From: Streptomyces sp. NBC_01335
GTDB taxonomy: Bacteria > Actinomycetota > Actinomycetes > Streptomycetales > Streptomycetaceae
Assembly (NCBI RefSeq): GCF_035953295.1
Contig: NZ_CP108370.1
Location: forward strand, 4,927,001-4,991,000
Direction of reading: 5' to 3'
DNA: 64,000 nt
Both the position numbers and the translations under genes were made by a program. Positions 36,407-45,429 of the stretch are shown here, in pieces. Under the pieces are notes generated by a model. The model saw only the letters and a list, made by a program, of their open reading frames with translations. It searched no databases and was not told the DNA's origin. The first letter of the stretch is position 1, and each line of letters starts with the position of its first letter.

Positions 36407-37431
36407 CGGACATTCGGCTCGGTCTGATCGGCGCCGGCGCGGTCGGCGTCCTGCACGCGCGGGCCGCCGCGACCACCCCCGGGGTACGTGTCACCGCCGT
36501 CTGCGACCTGGTGGAAGCGACCGCGCGCGGGGTCGCCGAGCCCCTGGGCGCCGCCGTGTTCACCGACCACCGCGCGCTGATCGCCTCGGGTACCGTCGAC
36601 GCCGTCGTGGTCAACACCCCGCACGCGCTGCACACCGCGATCGTGACCGACAGCGCGGACGCCGGGCTGCACGTCCTGGTCGAGAAGCCGATGGCCACCA
36701 ACTCCGCCGAGTGCACGGTCATGGAGCGTGCCTGCGCGGACGCCGGGGTGGTGCTCTTCGTGGGGCACATCCAGCACTTCCTGCCCCCGATGGCGGCGGC
36801 CCGCGCGGCCCTCGACGCGGGTGCCGTCGGCGAACTCCTCGCCGTCAGCGACTGGCGCTCCACCGACTACCGGCCGGGCAGCCGCCCCGCCTGGTTCTTC
36901 GACCCGGCCGTCTCCGGCGGCGGCGTCTTCGTCAACATCGGTACGCACTGCGTGGACCGGCTCGTCTGGCTGGCGGGCCGCCGGGTCCGCGCGGTCAGCG
37001 CCACCGCCGTGCACCGGGCCGGTGCGCTGCCCGGCATCGAGACCGACATGATGGCCCGGCTGGAACTGGAAGGCGGCCTCGTCGGGCACATCGGGGTCAC
37101 CAGCACCGGACTGCCCTCCCGCGACGAACTGCTGCTGATCGGCGAGCGCGGCGCGATCCGGGTGGCACGCGGCTCCGGCGCGACCCTGCACACCGAGCAC
37201 GCGCCCGGCAGCGCCCCCACGGTGCTCGCCGCCGAATCCCCCCAGGACGTGCCCCGGGCGTTCGCCGCGCAACTCGCCGCTTTCGGTGCGGCGGTACGCG
37301 GCGAACAGGCCCCGGCCGTCTCGGCGGACCACGGACGGCACGTCGTCGAGGTCGTCGAGGCCGTCTACCGCTCCAGCGGCACCGGCGAGCGCGCCGGGAC
37401 CCCCGCCCCGGTCGGCGCTCCCGCCGCCTGA
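36403..37431 (+). CDS. Gfo/Idh/MocA-family oxidoreductase
   Basis: A 342-residue NAD(P)-dependent oxidoreductase. The Rossmann loop is GLIGAGAVGVLHA; the conserved EKPMA motif occurs at VLVEKPMATNS; the catalytic region reads SGGGVFVNIGTHCVDRL, with Asp and His in the usual places. The family oxidises or epimerises sugars or inositols, so it may process a monosaccharide from the polysaccharide. GTG 36403 overlaps the regulator stop (GTGA), indicating coupling. The C-terminal 20 residues are Gly/Ala/Pro-rich. Confidence 0.9.
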   Translation: MTDIRLGLIGAGAVGVLHARAAATTPGVRVTAVCDLVEATARGVAEPLGAAVFTDHRALIASGTVDAVVVNTPHALHTAIVTDSADAGLHVLVEKPMATNSAECTVMERACADAGVVLFVGHIQHFLPPMAAARAALDAGAVGELLAVSDWRSTDYRPGSRPAWFFDPAVSGGGVFVNIGTHCVDRLVWLAGRRVRAVSATAVHRAGALPGIETDMMARLELEGGLVGHIGVTSTGLPSRDELLLIGERGAIRVARGSGATLHTEHAPGSAPTVLAAESPQDVPRAFAAQLAAFGAAVRGEQAPAVSADHGRHVVEVVEAVYRSSGTGERAGTPAPVGAPAA

Positions 37432-37550
37432 AACGACCCCGACCCCACCGCCCGACCCTCGCCGCCGGACCCCTGTCACCGCTCCCCACGGCACCACCGA
37501 GGTCCCCGCACCACCGCACGTTCCGAAGCTCCGCCCCCGAGGAGGATTCA

Positions 37551-40451
37551 GTGCACGAGACCACCGCCGTACCGTTCGGCCGCCGCGGCTTCCTGTCCGC
37601 CCTGGCGCTGGCCGCGGCCGGCGCCGCGGGCGGCCTCCAGCTGCTGCCCGGCGCCACCCCGGCGGCAGCCGACGGCGACGCCTTCGACGTCCTGCGCGAG
37701 AGCTGGGCCGTCCTGCTGACCGGCGGCGACATCGACGCCACCGACGCCGACTACGCCCCCGCGCTCGCCGTGCTCTCGACCACCGCCACCGACCTGTGGA
37801 ACACCATGGCGCCGGACACCGGGGCCGGCTCCCTCTGGCCCGGCCAACCACTCACCGTCCCCGCCAACATCACCGCCGGATACAAGGCGCTCGCCTCGCT
37901 CGCCACCGCGTACGCCACCGAGGGCACCACGGCCACCGACGGCACCGGGCGCGCCCTGCACGGCTCCGCCGGGCTCGGCGCCGACATCGTGGCCGGGCTC
38001 GACTTCCTGCACGCCCGGGCGTACCACGCCACGGCCGTGGAGAGCGGCAACTGGTGGGAGTGGGAGATCGGCTGCCCCGTCGCCCTCACCAACGCCATGA
38101 CCCTCGTGCACCCGCTGCTCACCGAGGACCGGATCGCCGACTGGACGGCGGCGATCGACCACTTCGTGCCCGACCCCACCAAGAACCGCTACGGCGCCGA
38201 CCGCACCACCTCCACCGGCGCCAATCGCGTCGACCTGTGCCAGGTCGTCGCCCTGCGCGGCGTCCTCGGCCGCAGCGACGAACGCCTCGCCGCCGCCGTC
38301 GCGGGCCTCTCCGACGTGTTCCCGTACGTCACCTCTGACGACGGGCTCTACGCCGACGGGTCCTTCGTCCAGCACACGTACATCCCCTACACCGGCACGT
38401 ACGGCATGGTGCTGCTGCGCGGCCTCACCAGCCTCTTCCAACTGCTGCACGGCTCCCCGCACGAGGTGACCGACCCCGCCGCAGCGCACATCCACACCTC
38501 GGTCGACACCGCCTTCGCCCCCTGGATCTGGAACGGCCTCTGCATGGACGCGGTCCGCGGGCGGGCGGTCAGCCGCGCCACCGAGACCGACTTCTACGAC
38601 GGCAACCTCACCGCCCAGGCCGTGCTGCGCGCCGCGCTCTCCGCCCCGGCCACCGCCCAGGCCACCCGCTTCAAGGGCCTGGCGAAGGGGTGGATCACCC
38701 GGGGCGAGGCGTACGCCCCCTACAGCGCCACCGCGGGGATCGCGGGGGTCGCCCTCGCCGCCCCCGTGCTGAACGACAGCGGCATCGAGGCCCTCCCCGA
38801 ACCGGTCGGGCACGTCCAGTTCCCGAACATGGACCGGGCCGTGCACCGGGGCAGGGGCTGGGCCCTCGCGCTCGCCCTCTCCTCCGCGCGCATCGCCCGG
38901 TACGAGTCGATGAACGGCGAGAACCTGCACGGCTGGCACACCGGCGACGGCATGGCCTACCTCTACCTCGCCGGCGACCCCGGCCACTTCACCGACGACT
39001 TCTGGCCCACCGCCGACCCGAAGCGCATGCCCGGCACCACCACCGACGCCCTCGCCCTCGCCGACGCCGCCGGTACGGGCACCCGGCCCGCCGCCGCCTG
39101 GGCGGGCGGGGCGAGCCTCGGCGGCGCGTACGGCAGCGTCGGCCTCGATTTCCGGAGCTACGGATCGACCCTCACCGCGAAGAAGTCCTGGTTCTGCCTG
39201 GACGACTCCGTCGTCTGCCTCGGCGCGGGCATCACCGGCGGCAGCGGGGCCGAGGTCTCCACCACCGTCGAGCACCGCAACCTCGGCGCCCCCGGGGCCC
39301 GCACCCCGAACCTCACCGTCGACGGCACCGCCCAGCCCTCCACCGCGGGCTGGTCCGCCACCCTCGCCGTCACCGGCTGGGCGCACCTGGCCGGGGTCGG
39401 CGGCTACCTTTTCCCCGGCGGCGCCACCGTCACCGCAGGCCGCACCGACCGCACCGGCTCCTGGCACGACATCAACACCGGCGGCACCACCACCGCCACC
39501 ACCCGGCGCTACCTCACCCTCGGCCTCTCCCACGGCACCGCCCCGGCGAACGGCGCGTACGCCTACGTCCTGCTGCCGGGCGCCGACGCCTCCCGCACGG
39601 CGGCCCGCGCGGCCGCTCCCACCGTGGAGATCCTCGCCAACACCCCGGCCGTACAGGCGATCCGGGACAACGGCTCCGGAGTCGTCGCCGCCAACTTCTT
39701 CACGGCCGGAACGGCCGCGGGCATCACGGTCGGCGCCCCCTGCTCGGTGATCCTGCGCCGCACAGGGTCCACGCTGACCGTGGCGGTTTCCGACCCCACG
39801 CACACCGCGTCCCCGGTCACCGTACGGCTCGTCCACACCGGCACGGCGGTGCGTACCGACCCCCGGATCACCGTCGACACCGCCGCGCCCACACTCGCCT
39901 TCACCGTGAACACGGCGGGCGCCGCCGGAGCCACCGCCGAGGCCGTCTTCACGGTCACCGGCGCGGCCCTCGCCCCCGTCGCGGACGGGTACGTCCGGGA
40001 CGGCGCGTACGCCGGCACCTCCTACGGCACCGCCACCACCCTGGTGGTGAAGAACGCCACGGGCAGCGGCTACAACCGCCAGTCGTACCTCGCCTTCGAC
40101 ACCTCGGCCCTCACCGGCCGGGTCACCTCCGCCGCCCTCTCGGTGCACGGCTTCGTCTCGGACTCCGGCGGCACCGACGCCGTCGTCACCGCGTACGGAG
40201 TGGCCGGCACCGACTGGACCGAACCCGCCCTCACCTGGAACACCCGCCCCGGCCTCGGCGCGGCCCGCGCGGACGCCGCGGCCACCGCCGTACCGTCCTG
40301 GCTCACCTTCGACGTCACCGCCCACGTCACGGCGGCGGCCCCCGGACCGGTCTCCCTCGCCCTGGCCCAGGCGGCGCCGGGACTCGCCGTGGTCCTCAAC
40401 TCCCGTGAGAACAAGGTGTATCCGCCGGTGCTGACGGTGACGCTCGGCTGA
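37551..40451 (+). CDS. Exported polysaccharide lyase family 8 with C-terminal DNRLRE/CBM96-like module
   Basis: A 966-residue eliminase for acidic polysaccharides (hyaluronan, chondroitin or xanthan type). A twin-arginine signal peptide (FGRRGFLSALAL, residues 9-20) ends near TPAAA. The PL8 alpha/alpha barrel contains N225, H275, Y284, R338 and R342. These spacings (+50, +9, +54, +58) match N349/H399/Y408/R462/R466 of pneumococcal hyaluronate lyase, from memory. NGENLHGWHTGDGMAYLY is also PL8-typical. Residues ~810-966 (VADGYVRDGAYAGTSYGT, TWNTRPG) look like a DNRLRE/CBM96 sugar-binding module. GTG 37551 has GAGGAGGA upstream. Products are unsaturated oligosaccharides for the ABC importer. 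Whether the substrate is sulfated is inferred from the divergent sulfatase. Confidence 0.92.
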   Translation: MHETTAVPFGRRGFLSALALAAAGAAGGLQLLPGATPAAADGDAFDVLRESWAVLLTGGDIDATDADYAPALAVLSTTATDLWNTMAPDTGAGSLWPGQPLTVPANITAGYKALASLATAYATEGTTATDGTGRALHGSAGLGADIVAGLDFLHARAYHATAVESGNWWEWEIGCPVALTNAMTLVHPLLTEDRIADWTAAIDHFVPDPTKNRYGADRTTSTGANRVDLCQVVALRGVLGRSDERLAAAVAGLSDVFPYVTSDDGLYADGSFVQHTYIPYTGTYGMVLLRGLTSLFQLLHGSPHEVTDPAAAHIHTSVDTAFAPWIWNGLCMDAVRGRAVSRATETDFYDGNLTAQAVLRAALSAPATAQATRFKGLAKGWITRGEAYAPYSATAGIAGVALAAPVLNDSGIEALPEPVGHVQFPNMDRAVHRGRGWALALALSSARIARYESMNGENLHGWHTGDGMAYLYLAGDPGHFTDDFWPTADPKRMPGTTTDALALADAAGTGTRPAAAWAGGASLGGAYGSVGLDFRSYGSTLTAKKSWFCLDDSVVCLGAGITGGSGAEVSTTVEHRNLGAPGARTPNLTVDGTAQPSTAGWSATLAVTGWAHLAGVGGYLFPGGATVTAGRTDRTGSWHDINTGGTTTATTRRYLTLGLSHGTAPANGAYAYVLLPGADASRTAARAAAPTVEILANTPAVQAIRDNGSGVVAANFFTAGTAAGITVGAPCSVILRRTGSTLTVAVSDPTHTASPVTVRLVHTGTAVRTDPRITVDTAAPTLAFTVNTAGAAGATAEAVFTVTGAALAPVADGYVRDGAYAGTSYGTATTLVVKNATGSGYNRQSYLAFDTSALTGRVTSAALSVHGFVSDSGGTDAVVTAYGVAGTDWTEPALTWNTRPGLGAARADAAATAVPSWLTFDVTAHVTAAAPGPVSLALAQAAPGLAVVLNSRENKVYPPVLTVTLG

Positions 40452-40644
40452 GCCCGGCACCGGGCCGCCCCGCCGCTCCGTTGGTACGGGGTGGTGTCAG
40501 GGGTGCGTCAGGATGCGGCCGGTGACCGTTGGGAGGGTGTCAAGAGAGGCTGGAAGAAGCCGTGTCGGTGGTGCGGTAGGTATTGCTGCCGTGCTCACCG
40601 CGCCGGATCGGCCGGTGTGGCGGTAGGCGTCCGGAGGGGGTCGC

Positions 40645-41121
40645 GTGTCGCCCGGGCCCAGTCTTCCGTCCCAGCCGGCCGAGGTGCCGGCACCTGTCGG
40701 CGGTTACCGGAACGTCCCGGTCTCGGCTCCGATCCCGGATCCGACGCTGCCCACGGCCCCCGGCGCGGCGCCCGGTGGCGCGGGGCTGCTGGCGGTGGAC
40801 TTCGAGGCCCTGGCAGCCGCGATCGAGGCGGCCAGGGCCGCCGCCGACGCGGCGCACCGTGCCGCGGCCGACGTCTCGGACGCGGTGCGGCGATCGGGCG
40901 CCGCGCCCTGGGGGGACGACCCCGGCCTCGGGGTGGGGTTCGGCGACGCGTTCGCCGGGCCGCGCGACGATCTGGTGCGGACGGTGCAGGAGCTGCCGGC
41001 CGTCCTGGCGGGCCTGGCGGACTCGCTGGACGGGGCGCGGCGCCGGTTCGTACGCGCCGAGGACGAGGCCGGCGCGGTCGCCTCGGGCCTGACGTGGTCG
41101 ACGGACGGCGAGGCGGGCTGA
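40645..41121 (+). CDS. ESX/WXG100-like helical protein
   Basis: A 158-residue protein: a Pro/Ala-rich N-terminus (~1-45), then two long amphipathic helices (VDFEALAAAIEAARAAADAA, RAAADVSDAVR; a bend near PWGDDPGLGVGFGDAF; then VRTVQELPAVLAGLADSLDG). This helix-turn-helix hairpin is typical of ESX-1-type small secreted or chaperone proteins in actinobacterial T7SS loci. GTG 40645 has GGAGGGGG upstream. Its stop overlaps the ATG of the next gene (TGATG), so the two are translated together. Confidence 0.7.
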   Translation: MSPGPSLPSQPAEVPAPVGGYRNVPVSAPIPDPTLPTAPGAAPGGAGLLAVDFEALAAAIEAARAAADAAHRAAADVSDAVRRSGAAPWGDDPGLGVGFGDAFAGPRDDLVRTVQELPAVLAGLADSLDGARRRFVRAEDEAGAVASGLTWSTDGEAG

Positions 41122-42476
41122 TGGACGCCCACCATGTGCCGCCGGAGTTGCAGAACCTGCTCCTCGTCGTCGTCGGCAACAAGTGGCCGACCGGCGACGA
41201 GACCGCTCTGCGCGCCGAGGCGGCGGCATGGCGCGCGTGCGCGGAGACGACGCGCTCCTGCGCCGAGGACGTGGCCGTGGTCCGGGCGCGGGTCGGGGCG
41301 GGGCTCCAGGGGCAGTCCCGCGAGGCGATCGACGGGTTCCTCGACCGACTGGCCGGACCCGGCGAGGACGGCGTACTGCCGCTGACCATCACCTGCTGCG
41401 AGGAGGCCGCCGAGGCGCTGGACGCGCTGGCCAACGAGATCGAGACCTTGCGCATCGAGATCATCGGCGCGCTGGCCGTACTCGCGGTCCAGCTGATGAT
41501 CGACATGACCGTCCTGCTGCTGTGGGGCGGTCCCGCGGCGGCCGCCGGGGAGATCGCCGCCGCCCGGATGCTGTGCGTGGCCTTCCTGCGGCGCGCGGTC
41601 ACCCACGCGCTCGTCCGCGTCGCCGAATCGGCGGTGGCCCAGGTCGGATTCGCCCTGCTGGCCCAGGTCGTCGAGCTGGGCCGGCACCACCGCACCTCCC
41701 TGGACGGTGACGAGTTGGCGGTGGCCGCGGTCAACGGCGCGGTGGGAGGCGCGGTCGGCTTCGGGGCGGGCCTGCTCGGCGCCGGACTGACCCGCGGCGT
41801 GACCAAGGGCGCCGGCCTGGCGGGACTGGGAGCCGCGGGGAGCCGCGCCGCCGGCGTGGTGTCGGGGATCGGCTTCTCCGCGCTGGCTGGTTCCGCCGAA
41901 GGGGCCGCGCAGGACGCGGTGTTCGGGCTCTCCGGCGACTGGATCCCGGGGGCGGCCAACGGAGCGTTCAACGGCGCCTGGGGCGCCCGCCACACCGGGA
42001 TGAACCCGAGGAACATCGGATCGATCTCGCCGGCGGACCACCTGGAGAAGCTGGTCGACGGAATACCGAAGGCGCCGGTGGCGGCGGCCGGTGCCGAACT
42101 CGAACCCGGACCCGGACGGCCCGAGCGACCCGCCTCACCCGAGCGACCCGTCTCACCCGTTGCACCCGCATCACCCCCGCCGGCCGGGACGCCGACGGTG
42201 GAGGGCCCGCCGGAGCAGCCCCTCCCTCAGTCGCTGGTGGAGACCCCACCGGTGACGGTCACGACGGAGACCGTCGCGCGGCCGTCGCCGCCCACCGCAC
42301 CGCATACCGGGTCGGCCACCGGCGAGGAAGGCCACGAGGTCTGGCAGGACGTGGACGTGACCCGTGTGCTGCTGGGGCAGGACCCCCGGCCCGGAGCCCG
42401 ACGGCCGACGGACGACTTCGACCCCGGCGCGAACCCCTGGGACGACGCCGTCACGGAAGCCGGCGCCGGGAGCTGA
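41121..42476 (+). CDS. CpnT-N-terminal-like T7SS protein without a recognised toxin domain
   Basis: A 451-residue protein. The N-terminal ~110 residues (LLLVVVGNKWPTGDETALRA, WRACAETTRSCAEDV, GLQGQSREAIDGFLDRL) match the W-P-x-G-D-E pattern of the N-terminal domain of CpnT-like T7SS polymorphic toxins. A hydrophobic helical region follows (LAVLAVQLMIDMTVLLLWGG), then a Gly/Ala-rich segment like those that carry toxins through membranes, then a Pro/Thr/Glu-rich tail ending DVTRVLLGQDPRPGAR and an acidic end. There is no nuclease, ADP-ribosyl or NADase signature, and no immunity gene follows; a cellulase gene comes next. It may be a toxin carrier that lost its payload, or an effector of a new type. 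Confidence 0.65.
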   Translation: MDAHHVPPELQNLLLVVVGNKWPTGDETALRAEAAAWRACAETTRSCAEDVAVVRARVGAGLQGQSREAIDGFLDRLAGPGEDGVLPLTITCCEEAAEALDALANEIETLRIEIIGALAVLAVQLMIDMTVLLLWGGPAAAAGEIAAARMLCVAFLRRAVTHALVRVAESAVAQVGFALLAQVVELGRHHRTSLDGDELAVAAVNGAVGGAVGFGAGLLGAGLTRGVTKGAGLAGLGAAGSRAAGVVSGIGFSALAGSAEGAAQDAVFGLSGDWIPGAANGAFNGAWGARHTGMNPRNIGSISPADHLEKLVDGIPKAPVAAAGAELEPGPGRPERPASPERPVSPVAPASPPPAGTPTVEGPPEQPLPQSLVETPPVTVTTETVARPSPPTAPHTGSATGEEGHEVWQDVDVTRVLLGQDPRPGARRPTDDFDPGANPWDDAVTEAGAGS

Positions 42477-42576
42477 CCGAGGGGCGGCCCGCACGCCCGC
42501 GGAGGCGGCACTCCCGGACGCGGGAACCACAACGCTGTCATGACCCTGGCGAAACTCTGCCCCGGGGCCCCAGAAT

Positions 42577-42614
42577 GGGCCCACCCCATGGGAGCGCTCC
42601 CATGGGGTGGGCCC
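42577..42614. promoter_or_regulatory. CebR operator inside a 38-bp perfect palindrome
   Basis: TGGGAGCGCTCCCA at 42589-42602 is the consensus operator of CebR, the cellobiose-responsive repressor of Streptomyces cellulase genes. Here symmetry extends 12 bases further each way, giving a perfect palindrome at 42577-42614 (centre between 42595 and 42596). It lies 61 bp before the GH9 start. Confidence 0.9.
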
Positions 42615-42674
42615 CGTGCTGCCCGCACCCGTACCGCCCGCACCCCGTGCCGACGAACGACGAAAGGTGTCCCG

Positions 42675-45386
42675 GTGAACGCCCCACCCCAGCGTCCCCG
42701 TCCCCCGCACCCCCCGCGTGCGCGCTCCCCGCACCGCCCGGCCGGGCCCTCCGCCCGGTCCGTCCGCGCCTTCGGTGCCACGGCCGCCGTCGCGCTGCTC
42801 GCCGCGCTGCTCGCCGCCCCCGGCGCGGTGGCCGACGAGCGGGCGGCGGGCGACGAACCCGCACCGGGCGCCGAGCAGATCACCAACGGCGACTTCTCCG
42901 CCGGTACCGCGCCCTGGTGGTGGACGGCGAACACCTCCGGGACGGTCGTCGACGGGCGCCTGTGCGCCGACGTCCCGGCCGGTACGGCCAACGCCTGGGA
43001 CGTGATCGTCGGGCAGAACGACGTACCCCTCGTGGCGGGGGAGACGTACCTCCTGAGCTACACCGCGACCTCCACCGCGCCGCTGACCGTGCAGACCCGC
43101 GTCCAGGAGGCCGTCGACCCCTGGACCACCGAGCTCGCCACCGCCGACCCGGTCGGAGCCGAACCGGTCACGGTCACCCACGCGTTCACCGCCACGGCCG
43201 ACCGGCCGGCCGCCCAGGTCGCGCTCCAGATCGGCGGCGGGCGGGCCACCACCTTCTGCCTCGACGACGTGTCCCTGCGCGGCGGCGCCGAACCGCCCGT
43301 GTACGTCCCCGACACCGGCTCCCCGGTCCGGATCAACCAGGTCGGCTACCTCCCGTACGGCACCAAGAGCGGCACCGTGGTGACGGACGCCGACGCGCCG
43401 CTGACCTGGACGGTGAAGGCCGCCGACGGAACCACCGCCGCCACCGGCACGACCGTCCCCGGCGGCGAGGACCCGACCTCCCGGCAGCGCGTCCACACCT
43501 TCGACTTCAGCGCCCTCACCACCGTCGGCGACGGCTACACCGTGGACGTCGACGGGCAGGTCAGCGAACCCTTCTCGGTCCGCGCCGACCTCTACGACGG
43601 GCTCCGCTCCGACGCGCTGGCGTACTTCTACCACAACCGAAGCGGCATCCCGATCGAGGCGGACCTCGTCGGCGAGGAGTACGCGCGCCCCGCCGGACAC
43701 GCCGGTACGGCCCCCAACCAGGGCGACACGGACGTGCCCTGCGTCCCCGGCGTCTGCGACTACCGCCTCGACGTCTCGGGCGGCTGGTACGACGCGGGCG
43801 ACCACGGCAAGTACGTGGTCAACGGCGGCATCTCGGTGGCCCAGCTGATGTCGACGTACGAGCGGACCCTGACCGCCGACGACGCCGAGGGCGACCGACT
43901 GGCCGACGGCACCCTGCGCGTCCCGGAACGCGGCAACGACGTGCCCGACATCCTCGACGAGGCCCGCTGGGAGCTGGACTTCCTGCTCCGCATGCAGGTA
44001 CCGGCCGGTGAGCCGCTCGCGGGCATGGTCCACCACAAGGTGCACGACGCCGCCTGGACCGGCATCCCCACCCGCCCCGACCAGGACCCCCAGCCGCGCG
44101 AACTGCACGCCCCGTCGACCGCCGCGACGCTCAACGTCGCCGCGACCGGCGCCCAGTGCGCCCGGCTGTACGCCCCCTACGACCAGGCGTTCGCCGACCG
44201 CTGCCTCCGGGCCGCCACCACCGCCTGGCAGGCCGCGCTGGCCCACCCCGCCGTGTACGCCGACCCGCAGGACGGCACCGGCGGCGGGACGTACAGCGAC
44301 AACGACGTGACCGACGAGTTCTACTGGGCCGCCGCCGAACTCTTCACCACCACCGGGGAGTCGGCCTACCGCACCGCGCTGCTCACCTCCCCCCTGAACG
44401 GCGCCGCCGACAAGATCTTCCCGGCGGGCGGCGGCATCTCCTGGGGCTCCACCGCGGGACTCGGCGTGCTCACCCTCGCCACCGTCCCCAACGACCTGAC
44501 CGGCACCGAACTCGGCGACGTCCGCGCGGTGCTGACCGCAGGGGCGGACCGCTACGCCGCCCAGTCGCGCGCCGAGCTCTACGGGCTTCCCTACTCCCCG
44601 CCCGGCGAGGACTACGCCTGGGGCTCCAACAGTCAGGTGCTCAACAACATGGTGGTGCTGGCCGTCGCCCACGACCTCACCGGCGAACCCGCCTACCAGG
44701 ACGCCGTGCTGCGCGGCGCGGACTACCTCTTCGGCCGCAACCCGCTCAACCGGTCGTACGTCACCGGGTACGGCGAGCGGTACTCCGAGAACCAGCACCA
44801 CCGCTTCTGGGCCCACCAGAGCAACCCCGACCTGCCCCACCCGCCCCCCGGCACCATCGCCGGCGGCCCCAACCTGACCGCCGTCGCCGCCGGTGACCCG
44901 GCGGCAGCGGAGAAGCTCGGCGGCTGCGCCCCGGCCATGTGCTACCTCGACGACAACGGCTCCTGGGCCACCAACGAGGTCACCATCAACTGGAACGCCC
45001 CGCTCGCCTTCATCGCCTCCTACCTGGACGACGCGGGCGACGGCCGTACGGCGGCCGACCGCACCGACCGCGTCTGCCGGGTCACCTACGCCTCGCACGC
45101 CTGGACCGGTGGCTCCACCGTCACCGTGCGGGTCCGCAACACCGGCACCGCCCCGCTCCCCGCCTGGCAGCTGAGCTGGCTCTTCCCGGGCGGACAGCGG
45201 ATCGGCCAGACCTGGAGCGCGGACCTCGCCCAGAACGGCCGTACGGTCACGGCGAAGCCGCTGGACTGGAACCGCGCCCTCGCCCCGGGCGCGACCGCCG
45301 ACTTCGGGTTCAACACCACGGGAACGGCCGCCGGGCCCGACCCGGCCGTGTTCAAGCTCGGCGGACACGCCTGCTCCACCGGCTGA
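42675..45386 (+). CDS. Secreted GH9 endoglucanase with CBM4/9, Ig-like and CBM2 modules
   Basis: A 903-residue cellulase. Order: signal peptide (~30-54, AFGATAAVALLAALLAAPGAVADE region); CBM4/9 (~67-195, ITNGDFSAGTAPWWW); CelD_N Ig-like domain (~210-300, VRINQVGYLPYGTKSG); GH9 (~305-795) with GGWYDAGDHGKYVVNGG, where D373 and D376 are the catalytic-base pair; HHRFWAHQS; and E768 in NEVTINWN as acid; then CBM2 (~800-903, CRVTYASHAWTGG ... GGHAC). GTG 42675 has GAAAGG upstream. It is monocistronic, with a consensus CebR box 61 bp upstream, so it should be repressed until cello-oligosaccharides appear. A terminator follows at 45394. Confidence 0.95.
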   Translation: MNAPPQRPRPPHPPRARSPHRPAGPSARSVRAFGATAAVALLAALLAAPGAVADERAAGDEPAPGAEQITNGDFSAGTAPWWWTANTSGTVVDGRLCADVPAGTANAWDVIVGQNDVPLVAGETYLLSYTATSTAPLTVQTRVQEAVDPWTTELATADPVGAEPVTVTHAFTATADRPAAQVALQIGGGRATTFCLDDVSLRGGAEPPVYVPDTGSPVRINQVGYLPYGTKSGTVVTDADAPLTWTVKAADGTTAATGTTVPGGEDPTSRQRVHTFDFSALTTVGDGYTVDVDGQVSEPFSVRADLYDGLRSDALAYFYHNRSGIPIEADLVGEEYARPAGHAGTAPNQGDTDVPCVPGVCDYRLDVSGGWYDAGDHGKYVVNGGISVAQLMSTYERTLTADDAEGDRLADGTLRVPERGNDVPDILDEARWELDFLLRMQVPAGEPLAGMVHHKVHDAAWTGIPTRPDQDPQPRELHAPSTAATLNVAATGAQCARLYAPYDQAFADRCLRAATTAWQAALAHPAVYADPQDGTGGGTYSDNDVTDEFYWAAAELFTTTGESAYRTALLTSPLNGAADKIFPAGGGISWGSTAGLGVLTLATVPNDLTGTELGDVRAVLTAGADRYAAQSRAELYGLPYSPPGEDYAWGSNSQVLNNMVVLAVAHDLTGEPAYQDAVLRGADYLFGRNPLNRSYVTGYGERYSENQHHRFWAHQSNPDLPHPPPGTIAGGPNLTAVAAGDPAAAEKLGGCAPAMCYLDDNGSWATNEVTINWNAPLAFIASYLDDAGDGRTAADRTDRVCRVTYASHAWTGGSTVTVRVRNTGTAPLPAWQLSWLFPGGQRIGQTWSADLAQNGRTVTAKPLDWNRALAPGATADFGFNTTGTAAGPDPAVFKLGGHACSTG

Positions 45387-45393
45387 CCGTGCT

Positions 45394-45425
45394 CCGGCAC
45401 CGCCGCTCCCGGGCGGCGGTGCCGG
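45394..45425. terminator. Bidirectional terminator between cellulase and rocD-like gene
   Basis: Perfect 13-bp stem CCGGCACCGCCGC (45394-45406) with GCGGCGGTGCCGG (45413-45425), loop TCCCGG, in the 43-bp gap between convergent genes. Confidence 0.85.
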
Positions 45426-45429
45426 GCCT

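Noticed and set aside
36087..37550. Extension of the lyase frame upstream to 36087
   Set aside because: The frame is open but overlaps the regulator and oxidoreductase genes; a Shine-Dalgarno and a Tat signal peptide mark the real GTG start at 37551.
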